Assembly (NCBI GenBank): GCA_002427745.1
Contig: DIYF01000153.1
Location: 1-54,750 of the forward strand
Direction: 5' to 3'
Origin: Roseivirga sp. UBA6061
GTDB lineage: Bacteria > Bacteroidota > Bacteroidia > Cytophagales > Cyclobacteriaceae
Length of the DNA: 54,750 bases
Of this stretch, positions 24,395 to 33,539 are shown in pieces. Every line of letters begins with the position of its first letter. The stretch's first letter is position 1. The position numbers were made by a program, and so were the translations under genes. The notes under the pieces were generated by a model. The model was not told where the DNA came from and did no database searches. It saw only the letters and a list, made by a program, of their open reading frames with translations.

Positions 24395-25660
24395 CTACCT
24401 CAGGAAGTCCTCTTCGTAAACCACATTCCCCTCCTTATCAGCAAAGCTTACCGAAGCTACACTACCCACACCCTGAAAACGATAGCGAATCCCGATCAAC
24501 TGTTTGGGCTCGTAGTCATAAGCCAGGTCCGACACAAAGTCGCCATTTACAAAGAGTTTGCCCTCTCTGTCTTCAAATGAGAGGCTCACATCCACCCAGT
24601 CATTGAAGTCTACCCCCAGGCCGGTAGGGTCTTTCGGTCCGGCAGAATCTCTGAAGTCAAGCTCAGACACGCAGCCTCTTACAGACAGTGGAATCATCAT
24701 AGCCCCTCCCTTGAAGAGCAGGTGTATTTCAGAAAACTGGCATACACTGGCCCCTGCCCTGTGCTTATTCTTAAGGCGCGTCTTAAAGGTAAAATTGTCG
24801 CTCATAAGTCCTTCGTACTCCCTTACACTTACATGGGTAGTCCAGGGAGCTTCAGGTTGTAATGGTATGTTCAGCTCTTCCAGCTGCAGGACAGTGAGCC
24901 CCATTCCCTCATGTGAATACGCCACGTTACTGTCTACATAAACGGGCACGGGCAACTGTTCCACCGCGCTTACCCAACCCGCTGTTTCAATAAATACTTC
25001 CTGCTCTTTCACTATCTGATCGGCCACTACCAGTTTGGCCCTGAAGTATCCCGGATAATAATACATAGAGGTGTGAATATGCTCTTCCTGCTGTACCTCC
25101 TTTCTCCTTCTTTTATCCCAGGACTGGTGAATAGCAATGACTGCATTTTCAGGAGCAGCCGAGGCATCATAGGCAAAGATTACGGAATTGGGCACACCGA
25201 CAGGTTCCATTTTCTGTTTCTCAAACACAAAGCGTGACGGATCAATATTAGAACGGCTCGAAAGTAGGTTGACAGTGAAGAGCCCTGCTATCACCAGCAC
25301 CGGCATGGACCAGAGCAAAGCTCTTTTCCCCGGTGCTGCTGTAATCTGTCGCAGGCTCCGTACCTTCTTTCGCTTTCTCTTTTTATCTCCATACCTGACA
25401 AAGCTTCGCCAATCTTCAAAGTCCAGGTAGCGGGCCAGCACATCAAGTGTAGTAACTGTGGGCGTACTGTCATACTTGATGCGCCCCCAAAGTCTCTTTA
25501 AGGTGGCCATACTTAGATGGGCTCCTGTAGACTGAAGAATTTCCTCGCTCAACCGTTCAAAATCTTTGGTAGACCAGGTGGCTGGGTCTCCCCAGTTTTG
25601 CTTTGAGGTGACAAGTTTCAGGCACTTATCCAGCAGTTCTTTGTCTCTTTCTGAGTTCAT
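24395..25660 (-). CDS. Membrane-anchored protein with cytoplasmic helical domain and periplasmic LamG-like domain
   Basis: A 421-residue protein; ATG 25660 is chosen over a GTG five codons upstream. Residues 1-100 form a helical, HTH-like cytoplasmic domain (TKDFERLSEEI, LSMATLKRLWGRIKYDSTPTVTTLDVLARYL), followed by a basic stretch and one membrane helix (about 113-130). The periplasmic part has an Ig-like region (SVIFAYDASAAPENAVIAIHQSWD) and a concanavalin-like fold (DFNDWVDVSLSFEDREGKLFVNGDFV). This layout occurs in Bacteroidota as a one-protein sensor or regulator, but target and ligand are unknown. The operon neighbours are convergent or divergent, so it stands alone. Confidence 0.72.
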   Translation of the reverse strand: MNSERDKELLDKCLKLVTSKQNWGDPATWSTKDFERLSEEILQSTGAHLSMATLKRLWGRIKYDSTPTVTTLDVLARYLDFEDWRSFVRYGDKKRKRKKVRSLRQITAAPGKRALLWSMPVLVIAGLFTVNLLSSRSNIDPSRFVFEKQKMEPVGVPNSVIFAYDASAAPENAVIAIHQSWDKRRRKEVQQEEHIHTSMYYYPGYFRAKLVVADQIVKEQEVFIETAGWVSAVEQLPVPVYVDSNVAYSHEGMGLTVLQLEELNIPLQPEAPWTTHVSVREYEGLMSDNFTFKTRLKNKHRAGASVCQFSEIHLLFKGGAMMIPLSVRGCVSELDFRDSAGPKDPTGLGVDFNDWVDVSLSFEDREGKLFVNGDFVSDLAYDYEPKQLIGIRYRFQGVGSVASVSFADKEGNVVYEEDFLR

Positions 25661-25769
25661 AGGCTTTGTGATCACGCTTGATCAGGTTTGAGCGGAGATG
25701 AAATGGCTTACAAACGCCTTTTCCATCTGAATTTTCAACTTTTAAGGACACTAATCCAAGTGATAGGCC

Positions 25770-27527
25770 ATGAAAAAAATTATCTTTTACCTTCTCCTTC
25801 TTCTGCAGATTACCGCTCAGGCACATGCCCGGGAACAAGTACCCCGTGTGAAATGGCGGTTCCATACAGATGGTGCCATCCGGGCCGGGGCGGCATTAGA
25901 CGGAAATGAATTGATCTTTGGAAACAGCGCAGGCACAGTGTACAGTATAGACAAGGATCATGGCAGATTGAACTGGCAGTTTAAGACTAGCGGGGCAATA
26001 ACGGCCTCTCCCGCTGTCTCTGAATCAATGGTTGTAGTCGTCAGCCGGGATGATTATGTCTACGCACTTGATCGAAATTCCGGGAAGCTCCGCTGGAAGT
26101 TCAAAACGGGGCAAATGGTAGCGGCTGTCAACACAGGCTGGAAGTACTTCATGGCTGCTCCGGTTATCAGAGGAGATTATGTCTATATAGGCTCAGGTGA
26201 TTCTTACCTCTATGCGCTAAAGCTGAAAAACGGCAAGCCAGCCTGGAAATTCAAGACTGAGGGCCGCATACGCGCTACCCCACTGATTCATAATAATACA
26301 ATCTATCAGCCAAGCAACGATGGTCATGTCTATGCACTGAATGCGCTTACCGGTGAATCAAAGTGGAAATTCACTACTGAAGGAGCCTCCATTGATCCAT
26401 CACAATTTCCCTTTGACAGGAGGTCTGTCTATGACCAGCCAGACATTCGGAACGGGTTGCTGGTCTTTGGCTCACGCGATGGACATGTCTATGGAGTAAA
26501 CCTGAAAACTCATGAGGCTGAGTGGACCTTTTCTTACGGGCCCACCTGGGCTATGTCAAGCACCCTGGATGAATCCACTGCCTATGTGGGCTGGTCAACG
26601 AATAACCTGAGCTGTGCGATAAATCTCGCATCGGGTGAGAAGAAATGGGAGTTCAAAAGTGGTGCTCATGTTTATACATCGCCTCTACTTTACCGTGGTG
26701 CTGTCGTCATAGGCTCTGCGGACGGATATGTCTATAAGCTGGATAAAGAAACAGGGAAAATGATCTGGCGCTATGAAATTGGTGCTGAGGTGTATTCATC
26801 GCCTGTTACAGATGGCAACAGCTTCTATTTTGGCAGTGATGACGGTAACCTCTATGCGCTGGAAGAGGCCGCGAAGGCGCATCAGGTGGTTTATCAACCG
26901 GACTCCGTCACCGGCAATGCACAATACCTCGTATTCGAAGATGGCCGACTTGCGCCTTACCTGGTCGCCAGAGGCTTCAGTAAGCTGAATCAGACAGAGC
27001 TGGTACAGTTTGTAAAAGATCGTATTGAAGACAGAGAGCCCGGTGTCATCGTGTTTGCTCATCCGCTTATTCCCCGGGAACTATTGACACCCAAACCGGC
27101 TGAAGGTCTGTTAAGAAAATATCTGGAAGCCGGAGGCAAAGTGGTTTGGCCGGGCGATGTGCCCAACTTTTATGAACCTGATGCGCAAGATAACTTTAAG
27201 CGTGATCCGGCTACGGGGACAGAACTACTGGGGGTTGATTTTACAGCGCCCACTGAGGGTGGCAACTATGTAAGTAAAGCCACGCAGGAAGGTCGCAACT
27301 GGGGCCTGCCCTCCTGGTTTAAGTCAACAGCCGCGACTGTTGCGGCTTCGGATGATATTATTCCTCTGGCCTATGACGAATTTGGCAATATCAGCGTCTG
27401 GTACAAGTCTTTTCATCCGCGCATGGCTACAGGCTTTGTATCATGTCGCACCTGGGCCTGGAGTGTACCCATCCGGGATCATCAAATGGAAATGATTTAT
27501 AAACTGGCTGTTTACGGACTGGAATAG
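25770..27527 (+). CDS. Secreted PQQ-type beta-propeller protein with C-terminal extra domain
   Basis: A 585-residue protein with a signal peptide (residues 1-20). Residues about 25-375 contain seven or eight beta-propeller repeats of the PQQ-like type, each with YALD...G...WKFKT or a close variant (WRFHT, WQFKT, WKFKT, WKFTT, WEFKS, WRYE). Residues about 385-585 form a separate alpha/beta domain (ELVQFVKDRIEDREPGVIVFAH, YLEAGGKVVWPGDVPNFY) that looks like a nucleotidase or GATase-like fold, not identified. True PQQ dehydrogenase residues were not seen, so it is probably a binding or scaffold protein. Divergent from the preceding gene. Confidence 0.85.
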   Translation: MKKIIFYLLLLLQITAQAHAREQVPRVKWRFHTDGAIRAGAALDGNELIFGNSAGTVYSIDKDHGRLNWQFKTSGAITASPAVSESMVVVVSRDDYVYALDRNSGKLRWKFKTGQMVAAVNTGWKYFMAAPVIRGDYVYIGSGDSYLYALKLKNGKPAWKFKTEGRIRATPLIHNNTIYQPSNDGHVYALNALTGESKWKFTTEGASIDPSQFPFDRRSVYDQPDIRNGLLVFGSRDGHVYGVNLKTHEAEWTFSYGPTWAMSSTLDESTAYVGWSTNNLSCAINLASGEKKWEFKSGAHVYTSPLLYRGAVVIGSADGYVYKLDKETGKMIWRYEIGAEVYSSPVTDGNSFYFGSDDGNLYALEEAAKAHQVVYQPDSVTGNAQYLVFEDGRLAPYLVARGFSKLNQTELVQFVKDRIEDREPGVIVFAHPLIPRELLTPKPAEGLLRKYLEAGGKVVWPGDVPNFYEPDAQDNFKRDPATGTELLGVDFTAPTEGGNYVSKATQEGRNWGLPSWFKSTAATVAASDDIIPLAYDEFGNISVWYKSFHPRMATGFVSCRTWAWSVPIRDHQMEMIYKLAVYGLE

Positions 27528-27535
27528 TATTCTTC

Positions 27536-27595
27536 AGTTTAAGGTTTGAATGTTTGAGGCTGGCAGTGAAACTTCAAACATCCAAACCCTAAACT
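27536..27595 (-). repeat. 22-bp near-perfect inverted repeat between convergent genes
   Basis: The arms at 27536-27557 and 27574-27595 match at 20 of 22 positions. In a minus-strand transcript both mismatches become G-U pairs, so the stem is fully paired there. It sits just after the S9 peptidase stop on that strand and is likely a terminator or 3'-end stabiliser. There is no T-run. Confidence 0.7.
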
Positions 27596-27603
27596 CTCCG
27601 AAG

Positions 27604-29865
27604 CTACTGGTTTTTCTGATCAGCTTCTGTGGCCTTGTCCTCTCCCTTCTTAGCTTTCTCAGGGTAGAAATACTTGTCATAAAACTCAAACATACGGTTC
27701 CATTGATCATGATAGTCTGACTCGACACTGGCCCAGCCGGCACCATGACCACCCCGCATATAGTTTACCCAGGTCACATCTTTGCCCAGTCTTCTCATGG
27801 CATAGTAAAGTTCCCGTGTGTTCGTGCCCGGCACGTTCCAGTCGCCCTCTCCACTGAGCAGTAAATGGGGTGTTTTAATACGGTCGGCAAAGAAAACAGC
27901 CGAGGTCTGGAAATATTTCAACGGCTCATCCCAAAAGCTGCCTCCTATACGATCCTGCCCTACCTCAGCTGCAGCGTAATTTCTGGTGCCTATTTTGGGG
28001 GAGTCTCCCAGAAAGCTGATGATATTCACTTTACCCGAAATATTGATAGCTGCTGCAAAACGATCAGTCTGGGTGATTAACAATGAAGTGGCGTAACCAC
28101 CGTAGCTGGTACCATGCACCCCTACTTTGTCATTGTCTACCTTCCCTTCCTCTACCAGTTTGTTTATAGCCGAGGTCACTCCTTTCATCCAGGCCTCTCC
28201 GGGATAGCCCTGCTCCAGCTCTACAGAAGGTCGCAGACCAAAATACCCCTGATTGGCAATCAGGTTCATAGAAGAGCGATAGCCATTGTTGAAGAAGGTT
28301 TCATACACCTCAAGAACCAGTGGGTATTTTTTACCGGGATCGTAATCTACCGGATAGTAAAGCACACCCTTCATTTCGTTCCCATCCACATTGCGGTAAG
28401 TAATCAATTCAGACTTCGTCCATTTCTTATCCTTCACCCAGGGATTAAGGTCAGTCAGCTGTTTCTCGGCATCAAAGCTCCTGCTGTTCAGGAATACATT
28501 GTTGGGCTTGTCTCCATCAGACTTATTATAGGTAATCACCTCTCCTGACTCGGAAAATCGCCAGGACCCGTAGAGGTGGCTATCCGTCATCAGATCTTCA
28601 AACTCTCCACTGCGAATATTAAAGCGCTGAATGCCGCGCTTCCACTGGTCCTTTTCTGAATAAGAAACGTAGATGTAATTGCCGTCATCTCCCCACTTGG
28701 CCACGTTACGATTAGGTAGTTTTTTCTTTTCTTCATCCTCTTCTGGCAGTTCGTACACCTGTTCAAGCTTATCACCTGACTTGTCAGTAATCCACCAACC
28801 GCCTTTGGAGCTGAGCAAAAGTCTTTCAGACTTGCTGTCCCAGCTCTGAACAGAGAACTTCACCGCCTTCTTTTTCTCTTCGTCTTCAAAAGCCTTGCCT
28901 TTGGTGATATTCACTGCCGGGGTGCCAGCTATTGTTTCAATATTCCCGATGTAGACATTACCGGAATCAACATAGGCAAAATGCTTTCCTGACGGATCCC
29001 AGCTAAAACGTCTCCTTCTTTTATTTCTCCCATAAATCACTGTAGATGAATCATTTGAATCGACCTTCCTGAAGGAAGTCTGATACTCTGTGCCAGAGTT
29101 ACGATTATAGGTTGTTTTCAGTCTGAAAACCTCATCGTATACCAGGTATTGACCATCTTCTGAAACATTCACATTACCATAGCTGGATTCAGGAAGGATG
29201 TCTCTTGTCTTTCCGGAAGAGAGTTTCACTTCAACCAGCTCTGTCAAGCCAGAGGTAACCCCAATCTTATCCCATTTGAGGAAGTCTTTTGAACCGTCAT
29301 ATACTACAACAGGACCGGTAGTTGCTTCTACATATTCAGCCATGGCCTTTTCCATCCAGCCCTTCTCACGCATTCTCACAATAACCTCCGCCTTTCCGGC
29401 TTTAAAATTAATGTCGCTGTTTGTGGCAAAGGAGCGATCATCTTTGAGTTTTACGTCTTTTACTTTCTGGCTGCCTGTATCATAATAAGACAACACCAGC
29501 TTCTCTCCTTTCTGCTGAAAAAAGGCCAATATGCTCGATTCTGCATTCCAGGTGAGACCGGCTATTCTCACGGGAGCATCAAAAGGTCTGATTTCTTTTC
29601 CTGCTCTGGTATCCATAATCACCAACTCCCCAGCTCTGATATTCAGATAGCCCGGGTCCCGGAACCTGAAATGGTCAGTACCAAAGCGGGCACGTCCGTC
29701 CGAAATGATTCCTGCCAGGAAATTGCCATCTGGCGAGAGTGTCTGGCTACCAAAGGATTTTACATCGATAGCATCAGCAATGGTGAACGAAGTCTTCTGT
29801 GCATTGAGTGGAACAGTCAGTGCGAAACAATACAGAATTGTGAGGATTGGAATGATCTTTTTCAT
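27604..29865 (-). CDS. S9 family prolyl oligopeptidase-type serine peptidase, exported
   Basis: A 753-residue exported peptidase (signal peptide 1-22, LNAQ). The N-terminal about 480 residues are a WD40/propeller-like domain with repeated beta blades (LSPDGNFLAG, WDPSGKHFAYVDSG, DDGNYIYVSYSE). The C-terminal alpha/beta hydrolase has catalytic Ser about 586 in GTSYGGYA, Asp about 673 in GEGDWNVPG and His about 708 in RGGHGAGW. It cleaves peptides in the periplasm. The C-terminal tail is Lys/Glu/Asp-rich. Convergent with the propeller protein gene; the repeat at 27536-27595 lies between them. Confidence 0.93.
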   Translation of the reverse strand: MKKIIPILTILYCFALTVPLNAQKTSFTIADAIDVKSFGSQTLSPDGNFLAGIISDGRARFGTDHFRFRDPGYLNIRAGELVIMDTRAGKEIRPFDAPVRIAGLTWNAESSILAFFQQKGEKLVLSYYDTGSQKVKDVKLKDDRSFATNSDINFKAGKAEVIVRMREKGWMEKAMAEYVEATTGPVVVYDGSKDFLKWDKIGVTSGLTELVEVKLSSGKTRDILPESSYGNVNVSEDGQYLVYDEVFRLKTTYNRNSGTEYQTSFRKVDSNDSSTVIYGRNKRRRRFSWDPSGKHFAYVDSGNVYIGNIETIAGTPAVNITKGKAFEDEEKKKAVKFSVQSWDSKSERLLLSSKGGWWITDKSGDKLEQVYELPEEDEEKKKLPNRNVAKWGDDGNYIYVSYSEKDQWKRGIQRFNIRSGEFEDLMTDSHLYGSWRFSESGEVITYNKSDGDKPNNVFLNSRSFDAEKQLTDLNPWVKDKKWTKSELITYRNVDGNEMKGVLYYPVDYDPGKKYPLVLEVYETFFNNGYRSSMNLIANQGYFGLRPSVELEQGYPGEAWMKGVTSAINKLVEEGKVDNDKVGVHGTSYGGYATSLLITQTDRFAAAINISGKVNIISFLGDSPKIGTRNYAAAEVGQDRIGGSFWDEPLKYFQTSAVFFADRIKTPHLLLSGEGDWNVPGTNTRELYYAMRRLGKDVTWVNYMRGGHGAGWASVESDYHDQWNRMFEFYDKYFYPEKAKKGEDKATEADQKNQ

Positions 29866-30031
29866 GGCTCTCTAGTTGATTAATCCCAACTTAATCATCG
29901 AAAACCGGTTTTATGAATGCATTTCCGTGAATGGGTACTTTTTATGTTTAGAATTGAGAAAGACTTCATTTTATAGCTATCGGCTTTTCGGGATTTTTTA
30001 TAAGCTTGCACATCAATTGTCGATTAATGCC

Positions 30032-30811
30032 ATGAAGAAGTTTTTTGTAGTACTCGCCTGTTTATCGCTTATGTCATTCAATGTGACTAAAAAGGACTAT
30101 CGCTGGGGTCAGACGGGGCATCGTACGGTAGGACATATAGCAGATGGTATGCTCTCAAAAAAGGCCAAAAAGCAGATAAAACGAGTTTTGGGCTACCAGA
30201 CACTGGCCGAGGTCAGTACCTGGATGGACGAGGTACGTTCCGATCGGGCTTATGACTACGCTCAGACCTGGCACTATACCACCATACCTGATGGAGAGAC
30301 TTACGAAACGGCCGAAAAGCAGGAAAATGGTGATGTAATCTGGGCCATCGAGAAAATTATCAAAGAACTGAAAGCCGGTAACCTCTCTGAGGAGGACGAA
30401 GCCACTAACCTCAAGTTTCTGGTACACCTGGTGGGTGATATCCATCAGCCACTGCATGTAGGCAATGGAGAAGACCGTGGAGGCAATGATGTAAAAGTGC
30501 AATGGTTTGGTTCGAACACCAATATCCACAGTGTATGGGACAGCCGCATGATTGACGGCAAGCAATTCAGCTACACAGAGCTTGCAGCAAAAATCAACCA
30601 CCCTACCAAAGCTGATGTAAAAGACTGGCAGGCTGCTACGGTTAGAGACTGGGCCAGGGAGTCTATGACTTACAGAGAAAGGGTTTATGATATCCCTGAA
30701 AACGGACGCATCAGCTACCGCTATAGCTATGACAATTTCGAAATAGTGGAGTACAGATTACTGCAGGCAGGTGTAAGGCTGGCAGGTGTCATTAACGAAA
30801 TCTATAAATAG
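30032..30811 (+). CDS. S1/P1-type nuclease, exported
   Basis: A 259-residue protein; ATG 30032 gives the signal peptide MKKFFVVLACLSLMSF, while the longer open frame upstream is not needed. The mature protein has the three-zinc S1/P1 motifs: WGQTGHR near the start (in the family the Trp is the first residue of the mature chain), STWMDEVR, TWHYT, HLVGDIHQPLHVG and NIHSVWDSRM. These enzymes degrade single-stranded DNA and RNA to 5'-nucleotides and would serve phosphate or nucleotide scavenging outside the cell. Convergent with the AIM24 gene; a heptamer-type inverted repeat lies between. Confidence 0.93.
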   Translation: MKKFFVVLACLSLMSFNVTKKDYRWGQTGHRTVGHIADGMLSKKAKKQIKRVLGYQTLAEVSTWMDEVRSDRAYDYAQTWHYTTIPDGETYETAEKQENGDVIWAIEKIIKELKAGNLSEEDEATNLKFLVHLVGDIHQPLHVGNGEDRGGNDVKVQWFGSNTNIHSVWDSRMIDGKQFSYTELAAKINHPTKADVKDWQAATVRDWARESMTYRERVYDIPENGRISYRYSYDNFEIVEYRLLQAGVRLAGVINEIYK

Positions 30812-30815
30812 ATCT

Positions 30816-30881
30816 GGTGATTGGTGAATAGTAATTAGTGATCAGGAGATTTCCATACTAACAACTATTCACCCAATAACC
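30816..30881. repeat. Inverted repeat of TTGGTGA-type heptamers
   Basis: GGTGATTGGTGAATAGT (30816-30832) is nearly the reverse complement of ACTATTCACCCAATAACC (30864-30881), with a 31-base loop. It sits between two convergent stop codons and would fold in both transcripts. The same heptamer theme recurs at the right end of the window (54730-54750). Confidence 0.65.
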
Positions 30882-30900
30882 ATCTGAGTTTCGCTCAGGA

Positions 30901-31689
30901 TCAGTCTCCATCAATCAGGCGGCCGATACCGCCCAGGATAGAACCTTCTCCCTGTGAAGAACCTCCTGCACTGGGAGCATGCTGAATAATTCTATCGGCC
31001 AATCTGGAGAATGGCAAGCTTTGCAAATAGACCGTTCCTGTACCTTGTAATGTAGCCAGAAACAGGCCCTCTCCTCCAAAAAACATTGATTTGAGATTTC
31101 CGGCTCTTTGGATATCATAACTGATGCCGGGAGAAAAACCCACAATACAGCCTGTATCTACCCGCAGCGTTTCACCATTGAGTTCTTTCTTTACCACGGT
31201 GCCACCGGCATGCAAAAAGGCCATACCATCACCTTCCAGTTTTTGAAGAATAAACCCCTCTCCACCAAAGAAACCGGCTCCTAATCTCTTATTAAAAGCA
31301 ATGGACACCTTGGTACCCAAAGCAGCACAAAGGAAAGCGTCCTTCTGGCAAATGATTTGATGACCGATTTCATTGAGGTCTACCGGAATGATTTTACCAG
31401 GATAAGGCGCTGCAAAAGTAACTCTGCGCTTACCATGCCCCTGGTTGGTGAAGTGTGTCATAAATATCGACTCACCTGTCAATACTCTTTTGCCCACATC
31501 CAGTACTTTACCGAAAAAACCTTTGGTAGGACTTGATCCGTCCCCTGTTTTGGCTTCAAAACTGATGTTTTCTTCCATCCAGTTCATGGCCCCGGCCTCA
31601 GCAATTACTGTTTCCTGTGGGTCTAATTCCACTTCTACCATCTGCATGTCATCACCATGCAGTTCATAATCTATTTCGTGTGATCTCAT
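30901..31689 (-). CDS. AIM24 / TIGR00266 family protein
   Basis: A 262-residue protein of the AIM24 family, which has a TRAP-like beta-helical fold. Motifs: [21 protein letters not shown] near the start, the two glycine-rich repeats [24 protein letters not shown] and [25 protein letters not shown], and [16 protein letters not shown]. There is no signal peptide. The family is widespread and its bacterial role is unknown; in yeast mitochondria the homologue affects inner-membrane organisation. Monocistronic, convergent with the nuclease gene. Confidence 0.92.
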   Translation of the reverse strand: MRSHEIDYELHGDDMQMVEVELDPQETVIAEAGAMNWMEENISFEAKTGDGSSPTKGFFGKVLDVGKRVLTGESIFMTHFTNQGHGKRRVTFAAPYPGKIIPVDLNEIGHQIICQKDAFLCAALGTKVSIAFNKRLGAGFFGGEGFILQKLEGDGMAFLHAGGTVVKKELNGETLRVDTGCIVGFSPGISYDIQRAGNLKSMFFGGEGLFLATLQGTGTVYLQSLPFSRLADRIIQHAPSAGGSSQGEGSILGGIGRLIDGD

Positions 31690-31906
31690 TTAATCGTTTT
31701 TGATTCCTTTTCAAGATAGAAAAATTGGAGATTTCCCGGGTGCCCCTGTGTTAAAAGGAAGCTGATGAACTTAAAGGGTTCCGACAGACCTGTCATCCCG
31801 GTGACCTCGCTACCGGTTAAGAGAAGGTATTTGGCAGAAAGAGCGCTATCGTGTACTTTTTTTTGAAAAAGCGTATTTTAGTAGTCTGCTAACAACCGAT
31901 TTTTTT

Positions 31907-32899
31907 ATGAAAGTCCTGAAGAAAATACTCCTCGGCCTGCTGACCCTTATTCTACTTTTTGTTGTTGTAGGCTTTCTGATGCCCGGAAATATAGAAACTG
32001 AGCAAATGATCAGAATCAAAGCCAAGCCCGACATCGTATTTGCTCATGTAAACAGTCTGAGAAACTGGAACCATTGGGCTAAATGGAACCAGATAGATCC
32101 GGATATGAAAATGACCTTTTCTGATAAGACAAAAGGTAAGGATGCCTCATATGCCTGGGAAAGTGAGGATCCCATGGTGGGGGCAGGCACCATGACCATC
32201 ACCGAGAGTATCCCCAATAAAGTGATTAAAACCAGGATGGATTTTCGGGACTGGGACGATGCCAGCGCTGAAATGCTATTTGAAGAAGTAGGTGATTCAC
32301 TGGAGATCAGATGGTCTCTTGTATCAGATCAGGCCGGAACCAATATTATAGCACGTTATTTCAATGCCTTTACAAAAGGGATGCTCAACCGTGACCTTAT
32401 GGAGGGACTCACCAACTTAAAAAATATGTCGGAATCACAACAAATGGCCATGGAGGTAGACATCATGCCTGAAATGACAGTGGCCTATGTGCCTGTCAAA
32501 ACCACAGCTGATCAGATTACGCCAAAACTGGCGGAAAGCTATGGTGCCATTGCCACGCACATTGCCACCCAGGGTGCTGAAATGACCATGATGCCTATGG
32601 CGCTTTACCTGGAATATTCAGACGAGGCTGTCGACTTTGAACCGTCCATCGCGATTAATAAGAGCATTGAAGCTTCTGATATAGTTCAGGTAAAACAGTA
32701 TGCTGCACAGAAAATGGCTGTTTTCTACCACTATGGCCCCTATCACCTTTTGGCTGAGGCCAATTCAGCCGCTCAGCAGACACTGGACCAAATGGGAATC
32801 AGCTATCAGGCAGCGAGGCTGGAAATCTATGAAACGGACCCGGGACTGGAGCCTGATGCCAACAAATGGTTAACAAAGATTTGCTTCCCTATTGATTAG
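31907..32899 (+). CDS. SRPBCC polyketide-cyclase-like protein fused to a GyrI-like effector-binding domain
   Basis: A 330-residue protein anchored by one N-terminal helix (about 7-25). Residues about 30-180 are an SRPBCC/START-like ligand-binding domain (KAKPDIVFAHVNSLRNWNHWAKWNQIDP is the typical opening). Residues about 185-330 are a GyrI-like domain (MEVDIMPEMTVAYVPVKT, FYHYGPYHLLAEANSAAQQTLDQMG, YETDPG), the small-molecule-binding fold found behind AraC/MerR regulators. There is no DNA-binding part. The two pockets suggest ligand binding in the periplasm; the ligand is unknown. A 217-base gap without other features precedes it. Confidence 0.88.
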   Translation: MKVLKKILLGLLTLILLFVVVGFLMPGNIETEQMIRIKAKPDIVFAHVNSLRNWNHWAKWNQIDPDMKMTFSDKTKGKDASYAWESEDPMVGAGTMTITESIPNKVIKTRMDFRDWDDASAEMLFEEVGDSLEIRWSLVSDQAGTNIIARYFNAFTKGMLNRDLMEGLTNLKNMSESQQMAMEVDIMPEMTVAYVPVKTTADQITPKLAESYGAIATHIATQGAEMTMMPMALYLEYSDEAVDFEPSIAINKSIEASDIVQVKQYAAQKMAVFYHYGPYHLLAEANSAAQQTLDQMGISYQAARLEIYETDPGLEPDANKWLTKICFPID

Positions 32900-32916
32900 G
32901 GTTACCGGGGCAATAC

Positions 32917-33435
32917 TCAGTTCTTAACCAGGTATTTCTCCGGTATTTTATGATCAGGGCTTTCTCCCCTCCAGTAGACGCTTACAATCCACCATCGCTC
33001 AGAATCAAACATCAGTTGAATGCTGTTGATACCCCGGGCAAAGGGTTTTTCATCGTCTGCCTTTCTGCGTGACTCGTAAGTACTGAACAAATGCACCACC
33101 GTGCCATAGTTCTCCTGCTTACGGGATATCTCTACTTCAAAAAAGCCGTTTTTTTCAAGGTTGGCACCTGCCTGATCAATATAGTCCTGAATGGACCACC
33201 AGCGATAGCCAACTTTGCCATCGGGCTGTTTATAACTGGGGATGAGCCTCCCCTCCGGTATAAACAAGGACTTCATTCTGTCCCAGTCGCGCTTCTCTCC
33301 TGCAGGTCCGGAAATCACATCATACAGTGCAGCAATAATCGCATCTACAGAGGCAACATCCTCAGGCTTTGCTTTCTGAGCGGAGAGTGAGTTAAAGGCA
33401 AAACAGGTAAGCAGTAATAGAGTAAGGCGTCTCAT
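32917..33435 (-). CDS. Exported NTF2-like (SnoaL-type) protein
   Basis: A 172-residue protein with a signal peptide (1-19, LSAQ). The mature part has the NTF2-like cone fold pattern: VDAIIAALYDVISGPAGEKRDWDRMKSLF (helix pair with the Trp-Asp typical of the family), IPEGRLI, and final strands VVHLFSTYES, GINSIQLMFDSERWWIVSVYW. The role is unknown; catalytic members are isomerases and dehydratases. Convergent with the SRPBCC gene and upstream of the kelch gene on the same strand. Confidence 0.83.
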   Translation of the reverse strand: MRRLTLLLLTCFAFNSLSAQKAKPEDVASVDAIIAALYDVISGPAGEKRDWDRMKSLFIPEGRLIPSYKQPDGKVGYRWWSIQDYIDQAGANLEKNGFFEVEISRKQENYGTVVHLFSTYESRRKADDEKPFARGINSIQLMFDSERWWIVSVYWRGESPDHKIPEKYLVKN

Positions 33436-33539
33436 AAGTCAATAGTTTTCAAAAAGATACCAACCAATATAAAGAGAATACTGGTGGTTCTTGCTGAAAC
33501 ATTGATAAGGGCCTCTCTGCCCGCTGTAAGGCGCAAAAC

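Noticed and set aside
29876..30031. N-terminal 52-residue extension of the S1/P1 nuclease
   Set aside because: The signal peptide starts at 30032; the extension has no domain and lies in the upstream region.
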